Of a stretch of DNA of 12,343 nucleotides, positions 1-7,062 are shown in pieces. The position numbers were made by a program, and so were the translations under genes. This DNA comes from Bacteroides sp. CAG:545 (GTDB lineage: Bacteria > Bacteroidota > Bacteroidia > Bacteroidales > UBA932): positions 1 through 12,343 of the forward strand of contig HF995995.1 in NCBI GenBank assembly GCA_000432515.1, in the 5' to 3' direction. The notes under the pieces were generated by a model, which searched no databases, was not told where the DNA came from, and saw only the letters and a program-made list of their open reading frames with translations. Numbering within the stretch: position 1 is the stretch's first letter; every line of letters begins with the position of its first letter.

Positions 1-266
1 ACGTAAAGGCCATGACAACAGCACGTGACACCCACAATCAAATCGAGTACGCCAAGAAGACAGGACTTGAGGAAGGCCTTGTGAAAGGGTTTGAAAAAGG
101 ACGTGCTGAAGGCCTTGAGGAAGGACTCGAAAAAGGTCGCGAAGATGCTAAACAACTAATCGCGATTAACTTTCTTAAGTTAGGGACCCCTTGTGAGGTA
201 GTGGCGAAGGCTACCGGCTTGTCTTTAGAGAAGGTTACAAAGATTAAAGAAAGTTCAGAACGCTGA
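1..266 (+). CDS. C-terminal part of a Rpn-type PD-(D/E)XK nuclease family transposase/nuclease (5' end outside window)
   Basis: The reading frame is open from base 3 to a TGA at 264-266, and the window edge removes the start and the catalytic domain. About 87 residues are visible. They show the family's typical tail: an RDxxNQIEYAKK helix, then four-residue EGxx/KGxx repeats (EEGLVKGFEKGRAEGLEEG), then a small C-terminal segment (NFLKLGTPCEVVAKATGLS) that resembles a helix-turn-helix. This tail is common in Bacteroidota proteins annotated as Rpn family recombination-promoting nuclease or PD-(D/E)XK nuclease family transposase. The ATG at base 12 is internal to this pattern and is unlikely to be the true start. 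The gene is separated by a 162-bp gap from the downstream locus and looks functionally unrelated to it. The identification rests on the tail only; the nuclease motifs cannot be checked here. Confidence 0.7.
   Translation, partial: VKAMTTARDTHNQIEYAKKTGLEEGLVKGFEKGRAEGLEEGLEKGREDAKQLIAINFLKLGTPCEVVAKATGLSLEKVTKIKESSER
72..143 (+). repeat. Two tandem 36-bp degenerate direct repeats inside the Rpn-like gene
   Basis: Two adjacent 36-bp units (72-107 and 108-143) both begin GAAGGCCTTG and match at about 27 of 36 positions by hand comparison. Each codes for 12 residues, EGLVKGFEKGRA and EGLEEGLEKGRE. The unit is a multiple of three, so gain or loss of a copy keeps the frame. Within each unit a smaller four-residue period is visible. 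Such charged Glu/Gly/Lys repeats are typical of this family's linker. Confidence 0.7.
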
Positions 267-340
267 TGTCGTCAGTTTAGTTGGTCCTTCAAAATAGTGT
301 CAAGACGAACTGCGATAACACAACCGAACTTCGCGCAGTC

Positions 341-360
341 AACTGTTATCAGACAGTTTT
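341..360 (+). terminator. Weak candidate hairpin terminator after the Rpn-like gene
   Basis: AACTGT (341-346) and ACAGTT (353-358) form a perfect 6-bp stem around a 6-nt loop, followed by only two further T residues. The stem is AT-rich and the T-tract is short, so it may not terminate well. An alternative pairing, GATAACA (314-320) with TGTTATC (344-350), uses part of the same bases. The rest of the 267-396 gap shows no gene. Confidence 0.25.
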
Positions 361-396
361 CAATTAAGATAATGCAGGTTATTATCTGAAAGTCGC

Positions 397-404
397 TATA
401 TTTG
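397..404 (+). promoter_or_regulatory. Candidate Bacteroides-type -7 element upstream of the ECF sigma gene
   Basis: TATATTTG matches the Bacteroidota housekeeping -7 consensus TAnnTTTG exactly. It lies 24 nt before the ATG at 429, which would give a short leader. I see no good -33 TTTG about 19-21 nt further upstream; that region reads AATGCAGG. The assignment therefore rests on the -7 element alone. If real, the sigma gene is basally transcribed by the housekeeping polymerase. Confidence 0.4.
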
Positions 405-428
405 CGGCGCATAGATGATTTTTGCGTT

Positions 429-980
429 ATGACACTGGACGAAGACCTGTTGGAATCCTTATTCTACCGATACAGTCAGCGGATGGAGAATTTTGCTGCG
501 CACATCCTCGGGGATGCTGCGGCGGCAGAGGATGTCGTGCAGGATTCTTTCGTCAAGTTATACAGCAAATATCGCGGAAAGGACGAGAAAAACTTCGCCC
601 CGCTCCTTTTTACAGTGCTTAGGAATTCCTGTAAAGATACCCTCAGAAGACGTATTTCCAAGGGCAATGTCATTACTACGGATTTCTCCGACATAACCGA
701 AAGCGAAAAACTTTACTCTTCGATCATGCTCAACGGCAGTGGGAATGCCCTCATTTATGATGAACTGGTAAAGGAGGTGGAAATCGCGCTTTCATCACTT
801 CCTGAACGCTGCCGGGAAATCTTTGTCATGAGCCGCATTGACGGCCTGAAAAACAAGGAGATAGCTTTCAGGTTGGGTATTACGGAGCAGGCTGTCAAGA
901 ATCAGATTTCAAAAGCCCTCAAGATACTGAGAGCCGCCATTACGCTCATTGGCCTGCTCTTTTTCATAGGCTTGTTCTAA
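429..980 (+). CDS. ECF-type RNA polymerase sigma-70 factor (Bacteroidetes expansion family)
   Basis: A 183-residue ECF sigma factor, usual length for the family, that directs RNA polymerase to target promoters when released by its anti-sigma factor. Region 2 spans about residues 8-76, with the core-binding helix AAAEDVVQDSFVKLYSK and the following FTVLRNSCKDTLRRR. Region 4 spans about 115-168 (LSSLPERCREIFVMSRIDG, then the helix-turn-helix KNKEIAFRLGITEQAVKNQI). There is no region 3, as expected for ECF factors. The last 15 residues (AAITLIGLLFFIGLF) are strongly hydrophobic. I chose ATG 429: an in-frame TTG at 402 would overlap the candidate -7 element and adds nine residues outside the conserved region. 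The fecR-type gene follows after 94 bp, and this pair probably controls the SusC/SusD operon downstream. Confidence 0.95.
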   Translation: MTLDEDLLESLFYRYSQRMENFAAHILGDAAAAEDVVQDSFVKLYSKYRGKDEKNFAPLLFTVLRNSCKDTLRRRISKGNVITTDFSDITESEKLYSSIMLNGSGNALIYDELVKEVEIALSSLPERCREIFVMSRIDGLKNKEIAFRLGITEQAVKNQISKALKILRAAITLIGLLFFIGLF

Positions 981-1038
981 AAATTCACATTTCGGAAGTG
1001 TACTATATCAGGTGGTTTGCGTTATATATTATGGAGTG

Positions 1039-1056
1039 CGTCTGCGGACGTCTGCG
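1039..1056 (+). promoter_or_regulatory. Direct repeat overlapping a palindrome in the sigma-fecR gap; possible regulatory site
   Basis: The 94-bp gap between the sigma and anti-sigma genes contains CGTCTGCG twice (1039-1046 and 1049-1056), start to start 10 bp, about one helical turn. The two copies flank and overlap a near-palindrome GCGGACGTCTGC (1044-1055) with GACGTC at its core. The gap also has an AT-rich stretch (TTATATATTATG, 1022-1033). It is the only sizeable gap before the fecR-susC-susD run, so the operon promoter is expected here. I do not recognise a defined ECF promoter and cannot say which protein binds the repeat. Confidence 0.35.
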
Positions 1057-1074
1057 TAGTAACACTGTACTGAT

Positions 1075-2022
1075 ATGGACAAATCAATGCAAAGGCTGTA
1101 TATGAGATTCCTTGAGGGAGAGACAACCATCGAGGAGGAAAAGACTCTATACGAAGCCCTTACAAACAATCCTGCACTTAAAGAGGAAATGGAGGCACTC
1201 GACGACCTCCGTTCCCAGTTCTACAACCCTTCTGCTGATAGAGTCCGCTCTTTCAGAGCAGTAAGACGTCGGATCAATAAGGGACGCATATTATGGGGAA
1301 GCGTCGCTGCAGCCTGTGTTGCCGCTTGTTTCCTTTTGATGTTCTTCATTTCCGGAAACGACAAGGAAGCCGCTCCTTCACCGGATATCATCAGACTCTG
1401 CACAGCCCGGGGAGAGATCCGTACTGAAACGCTTCCTGACGGCAGTACAGTGCGTCTCAATTCCTCATCCACAATATCTTATGCGGACAATTTCGTGTCC
1501 AAGAGGGAACTGAAACTCTCGGGTGAGGCTTATTTTGTTGTAACTGCAGATCCGGAGCATCCTTTCAGCGTGCATGTGGGAGAGAGTACAGTTACAGCCA
1601 AAGGTACCAAGTTCAATGTCTCAGCCTATCACTCGGACCCGGAGATAAAGACCGTGCTCGTGGAAGGCAAAGTCGAGTTCTCAAACAGCAACATGTCCCT
1701 TACCATGCGGCCGGGTGAGGTCCTTTCCTATGGGACTGTCACCGGAAACGTCTCCACGTGGAGCGAGAACGTGAACCAGTATCTGAGCTGGATGAACGGA
1801 CATCTGAATTATGACAGGATATCACTGGAAAGACTTCTTGTGAGACTTTCCTCCATATATGACATGGACATCAGGTACAGTCCTGTAAAATATGCGGATT
1901 CATCATTCCGCATCAGCCTGAACACAAGAGAACCTATCGAAAACGTCCTTCAGGCGGTAGCCACCATCACTCCTATTTCATGGAAAATCGACGGAAACAT
2001 AATATCCATTAAAGAAAAATAA
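1075..2022 (+). CDS. FecR-type anti-sigma factor with DUF4974 C-terminal domain
   Basis: A 315-residue inner-membrane anti-sigma factor, normal size for the Bacteroidota FecR family. The N-terminal cytoplasmic part (about 1-70) resembles the sigma-binding domain, with a helical start (MQRLYMRFLEGETTIEEEK) and an Arg-rich end before the membrane. One transmembrane segment lies at about 72-92 (ILWGSVAAACVAACFLLMFF). The periplasmic FecR domain (about 110-205) carries the hallmark LPDGSTVRLNSSSTISY and later VTAKGTKFNVSAY and VLVEGKVEF. The DUF4974 domain is at about 243-313 and ends WKIDGNIISIKEK. It should hold the upstream sigma factor inactive and receive the signal from the STN domain of the SusC-like receptor, whose ATG lies 18 nt downstream; the two are probably co-transcribed. 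The ATG at 1075 has no clear Shine-Dalgarno site, which is usual in this phylum. Confidence 0.95.
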   Translation: MDKSMQRLYMRFLEGETTIEEEKTLYEALTNNPALKEEMEALDDLRSQFYNPSADRVRSFRAVRRRINKGRILWGSVAAACVAACFLLMFFISGNDKEAAPSPDIIRLCTARGEIRTETLPDGSTVRLNSSSTISYADNFVSKRELKLSGEAYFVVTADPEHPFSVHVGESTVTAKGTKFNVSAYHSDPEIKTVLVEGKVEFSNSNMSLTMRPGEVLSYGTVTGNVSTWSENVNQYLSWMNGHLNYDRISLERLLVRLSSIYDMDIRYSPVKYADSSFRISLNTREPIENVLQAVATITPISWKIDGNIISIKEK

Positions 2023-2040
2023 CATTTAAACTGATTGCAA

Positions 2041-5000
2041 ATGAAGCGACTGATCAAATTTGGGGTATCCCTGTTGTCAGCGCTGTTGCTGTCGCTCCCG
2101 CTTGGGGCGCAGATGGTGACAGCCTCTTTTGACGGGACTCCACTCCCTGACGTGATTGCCAAGCTGAAGGAGCAGACAGGCTGTTCAGTGATTTCGAGCG
2201 ACAAGATTGACCTCGAATCTTATACAGTTACAGCCTCGCTGAACAAAACTCCGCTTTCTGAGGCACTCTCAAAGATTTTCAAGGCCCCGCTGTCGGCAGA
2301 ACTCAAGGGCAATGTCATTGCCATTTCTCTTACAGGAACAGGCAAGGATGGCCAGACTGCCCGCAAACTGAAGATTTCCGGTTTTGTCCGGGATGAAAAC
2401 GGAGACCCGCTCCCGGGAGCAGGAGTCGTTACCGATGACGGAAAAACCGGAACAATGACTTCTTCCAACGGACGTTACGAGATTACCGTTTCGGACATGC
2501 AGCATATTCTCAAGTTCTCTTTCTTGGGATACACCACGCAGGAAATACTTATCAGCGGGCGGACTACCATCAATGTGGACCTTGCACCTGACATGAGCAA
2601 TGAACTCAATGAACTGGTGGTCATCGGATACGGCACTGCCCGCAAGAGCGACCTGACCGGTTCCGTGTCCACCGTGAAGATGTCAGATATTGCCCAGGCA
2701 CCTAATACATCACTCGACCAGGCTCTTCAGGGACGTCTTGCCGGTGTGGACATCATGTCCACCAGCGGTGCGCCGGGGGCCAATACTTCCATCCGAATCA
2801 GGGGAACCCGTTCCATCAACGCTTCCAATGAGCCGCTCATAATCGTGGATGGCGTGATTGACGCAGTGCATGATATCGGAGATGTGAACCCTGCCGATGT
2901 GGAGTCCATATCCATCATGAAGGATGCCTCCTCTACTGCCATTTATGGTTCCAGAGGTGCCAACGGAGTAGTCCTCATCACTACCCGCAGAGGTGTCACC
3001 TCCCGTCCGAGCATTGTCGCCAAGGCGGAGTTCGGTGTATCACAGATAGCCAAGACTTTGGACGTGATGAACAAGGATGAGTTCATACGTTATATGAATG
3101 ACCGTTATTATTTCATGTACGGCCCGAATAAAGCTCCGGTTTACGATCCGGCAGATTATACCAATGACACCAACTGGATCAAGGAGATAACCAGAATCGC
3201 CCCTTACCAGAATTACAGCCTCTCTGCAAGTGGCAAGGTGACGGACAAACTTTCATATTTCGGCTCCGTTTCATGGAACGATACCAAGGGTATCATCAAG
3301 GCCAGCGGAATCCGCAAGATGACAGGCCGTTTCAATATCAGTTACGACTTCGCCAAGTGGCTCAATGTAGCCCTGAAAATGTCCTACTCTTTCCAGGACA
3401 GGGACTTGAACAAGGCCAATATCGGCGGAACCGCCTTCTGGGACGGCGCCATCTACCTGTCTCCTATCATTGGTCCGAATGACAGGTACAATCCTTTGTA
3501 TGAGAACGGCAATGCCATCAATACTCCTATCGCGAACATCAACATGGTGTCCAACGAGAGGGAGATGATCACCAAGAATGACGTGGTGGAGGTGACACTG
3601 CGTCCGGTGAAAGGCCTTACCATCAAGAGCCAGAATTCCCTGATGGTATATCAGAGACATGACTATCAGTTCTGGCCGAGCTATCTTCCAAACAGGATAG
3701 AAGGCGAGGGCGCTGACGGATACCGCTACGAGGGTGATGCCCGCAAATGGAGTACGGAAAATACTGCCATGTATGCACGCAAGGGCCGTGGACATGCCTT
3801 CGATGCACTGCTCGGTTTCTCGGCTTCTGCCAATGATATGAACTATTTCTCTCTCAAGGCGGAAGGCCTCCTTACTGACGAACTCAAGTGGAACAATCTT
3901 CAGGGAGTCACCAATAAGGAGAATCTCACCCCGTACACCACCAATGAACATGTGGTGAAGGAATCTGTTTTCGCTAGAGTGAACTATAACTACCGCCAGA
4001 AATATTACCTTACAATGACTGGCCGTTTCGACGCATCTTCCAACTTTGCTGCCAATAACAAATGGGGTTTCTTCCCGTCCGCTGCCCTCAAGTGGGCCAT
4101 CAAGAAAGAGAACTTCATGAAGGGAGTAAGATGGGTGGACGACTTGTCTCTCAGGGTGAGTGCAGGCCGCACCGGTAACGATGCCATTTCCTATTACCGT
4201 TCACTGGACGCAAACTCCATTGTCAATAAGGCCTGGCTTACCGACGGCAAGGTCGCAACCGGCATGGTGCCGTCAAGAGTGGCCAATCCGGACCTTACTT
4301 GGGAGAAGACGAACCTTTACAACGTGGCATTGGAAGCATCCCTGTTCAAGGGCAGGCTAAACGTGGCCCTGGAAGGTTACCATTCATTGACAAGTGATCT
4401 GCTCCTGAATCTACAGACCATACAGACGACCGGCTATACTTCACGTCTCACCAACCTTGGAAAGACTTCCAATACAGGTGTCGAACTTACCCTGAACGGT
4501 AGGATTATTGAAAAGAAGAAGTTCGGCTGGGAGTCTCAGCTTACCATTTCGCACAACAGGCAGATGGTGAACGACATTGGTCAGGAAGATTATGTGGCGT
4601 CTCTGATGAGCCCGGGCAACAACTCTTTCATGATGTACGGCTACAAGAAGGGCTATCCGCTCAACTCTCTCTGGGGCTTCCAGTATGCCGGAGTATGGCA
4701 CAATGTAGATGAGTTTGAACGCAATAAGTTCACGCACAGCTATATATCGAACACCACCACGAACAATGCCACTTCCATTCTCGGTTATCCGAGATATGTG
4801 GATCAGAACCATGACGGAATCATGTCTGATGCCGACCTGATCTATCTCGGCAATTCGGATCCGATACTGTATGGCGGTTTCCAGAATACCTTCACTCTCG
4901 GAAACTGGAGCATCGGTGCGTATCTTACCTATTCGCTCGGCGGAAAACTCTATAACTACGCTGAATTGTCAATGTCAGGAACCTATTCGGCCAACCAGTA

Positions 5001-5349
5001 CCGCTATATGCTGGACAGCTGGCATCCTGTAAGGAATCCCGAGTCCGACATTCCGCGTGCCGGAACGGAGATGAGGATGTCTCCTTCCAGTTTTCAGGTT
5101 CACGATGCTTCCTACATCAGGCTCAAGAATGTCAATATCACATACCGCTGGGATTTGAGCAAGAAGAGCAAGTTCCTCAGGGACGTGACTTTCGGCCTGT
5201 CAGGACAGAACCTCTTCCTCATTGCTGACTACAACGGATTTGACCCTGACGTTTCCACCAACAGCGGCGACAGCACCCTGCGACGCGTGGACATGGGCGC
5301 ATATCCGCAGTCAAGGATGGCAGTTTTCAGCATTCAGGTACGTTATTAA
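2041..5349 (+). CDS. SusC/RagA-like TonB-dependent outer-membrane receptor with N-terminal STN signalling domain
   Basis: A 1102-residue outer-membrane importer that, with the SusD-like partner, should take up an oligomeric nutrient using TonB energy. Order of parts: signal peptide (1-23, cleavage after LGA), STN domain (about 26-96), carboxypeptidase-regulatory-like beta-sandwich (about 111-184, KISGFVRDENGDPLPGAGV), SusC/RagA signature ELVVIGYGTARKSDLTGS (about 191-208), plug (about 200-318, with LQGRLAGVDI, IRIRGTRSINASNEPLIIVD and SIMKDASSTAIYGSRGANGV), then the beta-barrel, ending in an aromatic residue (QVRY). A DQNHDGIMSDADLIYLGNSDP-like acidic loop near residue 920 is common in SusC barrels. 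The STN domain marks a receptor that signals through FecR, matching the two genes upstream. I chose ATG 2041, which gives a clean signal peptide; an in-frame TTG at 2035 adds only Met-Gln. The transported substrate cannot be read from the sequence. Confidence 0.96.
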   Translation: MKRLIKFGVSLLSALLLSLPLGAQMVTASFDGTPLPDVIAKLKEQTGCSVISSDKIDLESYTVTASLNKTPLSEALSKIFKAPLSAELKGNVIAISLTGTGKDGQTARKLKISGFVRDENGDPLPGAGVVTDDGKTGTMTSSNGRYEITVSDMQHILKFSFLGYTTQEILISGRTTINVDLAPDMSNELNELVVIGYGTARKSDLTGSVSTVKMSDIAQAPNTSLDQALQGRLAGVDIMSTSGAPGANTSIRIRGTRSINASNEPLIIVDGVIDAVHDIGDVNPADVESISIMKDASSTAIYGSRGANGVVLITTRRGVTSRPSIVAKAEFGVSQIAKTLDVMNKDEFIRYMNDRYYFMYGPNKAPVYDPADYTNDTNWIKEITRIAPYQNYSLSASGKVTDKLSYFGSVSWNDTKGIIKASGIRKMTGRFNISYDFAKWLNVALKMSYSFQDRDLNKANIGGTAFWDGAIYLSPIIGPNDRYNPLYENGNAINTPIANINMVSNEREMITKNDVVEVTLRPVKGLTIKSQNSLMVYQRHDYQFWPSYLPNRIEGEGADGYRYEGDARKWSTENTAMYARKGRGHAFDALLGFSASANDMNYFSLKAEGLLTDELKWNNLQGVTNKENLTPYTTNEHVVKESVFARVNYNYRQKYYLTMTGRFDASSNFAANNKWGFFPSAALKWAIKKENFMKGVRWVDDLSLRVSAGRTGNDAISYYRSLDANSIVNKAWLTDGKVATGMVPSRVANPDLTWEKTNLYNVALEASLFKGRLNVALEGYHSLTSDLLLNLQTIQTTGYTSRLTNLGKTSNTGVELTLNGRIIEKKKFGWESQLTISHNRQMVNDIGQEDYVASLMSPGNNSFMMYGYKKGYPLNSLWGFQYAGVWHNVDEFERNKFTHSYISNTTTNNATSILGYPRYVDQNHDGIMSDADLIYLGNSDPILYGGFQNTFTLGNWSIGAYLTYSLGGKLYNYAELSMSGTYSANQYRYMLDSWHPVRNPESDIPRAGTEMRMSPSSFQVHDASYIRLKNVNITYRWDLSKKSKFLRDVTFGLSGQNLFLIADYNGFDPDVSTNSGDSTLRRVDMGAYPQSRMAVFSIQVRY

Positions 5350-5361
5350 ACAGGAAAAGCC

Positions 5362-7041
5362 ATGAAAAAGACTTATATCGCAATATTGGCAGCGCTTTTT
5401 GCAGCCGTATCTTGTTCCCTCAAGGAAGTTCCTTCTTCCTTTGTCAACAGGGACCATTACTATGGAAATGTAACCCAGTGCGAATCAGCGCTGTATGGTG
5501 TATATACCCCTCTTACCGCCATCTATCAAGCCAACTTCATGCTCATGACAGAGGCCTGCAGTGACATCTGGTATTCCCGTTCCACCACTGTGGACGCCTG
5601 TCTGGACGTCACTCCTGCCAAGCCGCAGTTCGGAGCGACTGTATGGCGTCAGGGATATCTCGGTGTGATGAGAGCCAATGAGTGCATCGAAGGCATTCTC
5701 GCATCGGAACTTGACGAAAAGGAAAAGATGCCGTTGGTGGCGGAAGCTAGAGTGCTCCGTGCAATGTACTACTACGTGCTTACCTGCACGTTCAACGGTG
5801 TCCCGTTCTACAAGAATATGGTCGCCGATGACAAGACATTGCAGGAAATCCGCAAACTTCCACGCACAGACGCGCGGGATATCCGCGAGGACCTCTACTA
5901 TGACCTTAAGGACAATGCTCTTCCTTATTTCACCGAGGAGAACGGCCTCAAGGTCAGGACATCTGAGGTTCCTCATTATCGTGCGGGATATGCCCTTGCG
6001 CTTATGCTCATGAGCAAGTTCGCCATGTGGAACGAGGATTGGGCGCTTGCAATGGAGCCGCTTATGGCATTGAAAGACATATACGGTGAACTCACGGAGG
6101 AAAAATATCCTTTGGAGCAGACTATGTGGCGTTACAAGAACACGCCTGAAAGCATTTTCGAGATTCAACATGACTGGAGCCGTACAGATGTGCAGTTTGC
6201 CGGGAACGTGGCGGCCATCATGACACCGCAGCATGGCATAAACAAGGAAACCGGAGAGTATCTCTTTGACGGAGTGAGCCTTCCGTTCATGGGTGAAGAC
6301 CAGACTTCATGGTCGGCGCTGGTAGCCACCAACACTTATGGCATCTTCCGTCCGGCTCAGGGCGGTACCAAGACGGAAAACGCGAATTATCAGAACTCAT
6401 TGTTCGATCCGATGCCTCTCACCTATGATGACGAGTATGACAATGTTGATGGACGTTATTATACCAGGCTCGACTTGGACGCGATTGCAAAAGGCGAAAT
6501 CCGCGGCAAGAAAATAGACCGCAGAGTGCTTCTTACATTGGGACTCGGCAACCTCGAGACCGGAAGCACATTCACCTATGCCAGACGTTATGGAATCGGT
6601 TGGGCAGGTCCCAAGTTCTGGTGCCCGGGCATGACACTCGCGCAGGATTCGAACAACTACAAGGTTTTCCGTTATGCGGATGCCGTCCTTATGCTTGCGG
6701 AATGCTGCTGTAACCTGGAGGATGCTGACGGAGCCATGCAGTATCTCAACATTGTCAGGAAAAGAGCTGGCGTGGATCCTGTTGACAACTTCACCGGATT
6801 CGAGTCATTGACCACAGTCATACGCGCAGAGAGAGCGCGTGAGCTCGGAGGCGAGTTCCAGAGGAAATTCGACCTCGTCCGCTGGGGAATCTGGTATGAA
6901 CAGACTCTTGCAAATACTCAGAATCCGGCTCTGCGTGAGAGAATCAAGCCTTGCCACAGGTTCTATCCTATCCCTGACACGCAATGTGCCCTGTCGGGAG
7001 GAATACTTACCAATGACGAATACGTCGCAGAAGGGATGTAG
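5362..7041 (+). CDS. SusD/RagB-like outer-membrane nutrient-binding lipoprotein
   Basis: A 559-residue SusD-family lipoprotein, expected to cap the SusC-like barrel on the cell surface and capture the ligand. The signal peptide ends in a lipobox AAVSC with Cys18, followed by SLKE, whose Lys-Glu resembles the Bacteroidota surface-export signal. The family's TPR-like helices are seen in the segment MPLVAEARVLRAMYYYVLTC (about 123-142) and in DLYYDLKDNALPYF (177-190). Later conserved stretches are FRYADAVLMLAEC (436-448), YLNIVRKRAGV (461-471), ERARELGGEFQRKFDLVRWG (490-509) and the C-terminal FYPIPDTQCALSGGILTNDEY (534-554), all typical of SusD proteins. It starts 12 nt after susC. Three adjacent Cys (ECCC, 447-450) are unusual in this conserved helix. 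The family call is secure; the ligand is unknown. Confidence 0.95.
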   Translation: MKKTYIAILAALFAAVSCSLKEVPSSFVNRDHYYGNVTQCESALYGVYTPLTAIYQANFMLMTEACSDIWYSRSTTVDACLDVTPAKPQFGATVWRQGYLGVMRANECIEGILASELDEKEKMPLVAEARVLRAMYYYVLTCTFNGVPFYKNMVADDKTLQEIRKLPRTDARDIREDLYYDLKDNALPYFTEENGLKVRTSEVPHYRAGYALALMLMSKFAMWNEDWALAMEPLMALKDIYGELTEEKYPLEQTMWRYKNTPESIFEIQHDWSRTDVQFAGNVAAIMTPQHGINKETGEYLFDGVSLPFMGEDQTSWSALVATNTYGIFRPAQGGTKTENANYQNSLFDPMPLTYDDEYDNVDGRYYTRLDLDAIAKGEIRGKKIDRRVLLTLGLGNLETGSTFTYARRYGIGWAGPKFWCPGMTLAQDSNNYKVFRYADAVLMLAECCCNLEDADGAMQYLNIVRKRAGVDPVDNFTGFESLTTVIRAERARELGGEFQRKFDLVRWGIWYEQTLANTQNPALRERIKPCHRFYPIPDTQCALSGGILTNDEYVAEGM

Positions 7042-7062
7042 GACCTTAAGAATAGATATGAC

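Noticed and set aside
402..428. TTG start giving a nine-residue extension of the sigma factor
   Set aside because: It overlaps the candidate -7 promoter element and precedes the conserved region; ATG 429 is the simpler start.
985..1003. Imperfect hairpin CACATT/GAAGTG just after the sigma gene
   Set aside because: The stem is short with a mismatch and has no T-tract, so it cannot be supported as a terminator.
2035..2040. TTG start adding Met-Gln to the SusC-like receptor
   Set aside because: ATG 2041 gives a normal Lys-Arg signal peptide start; the extension has no support.
3271..3951. 226-residue open frame on the minus strand
   Set aside because: It is antisense to the SusC-like barrel, with no recognisable motif; a shadow frame.
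4798..4860. Acidic DxNxDG loop in the SusC-like protein as a possible dockerin or EF-hand
   Set aside because: A single loop of this kind is a usual feature of SusC/RagA barrels and is not a dockerin pair.
5485..6234. 249-residue open frame on the minus strand
   Set aside because: It is wholly antisense to the SusD-like gene, with no recognisable motif; a shadow frame.
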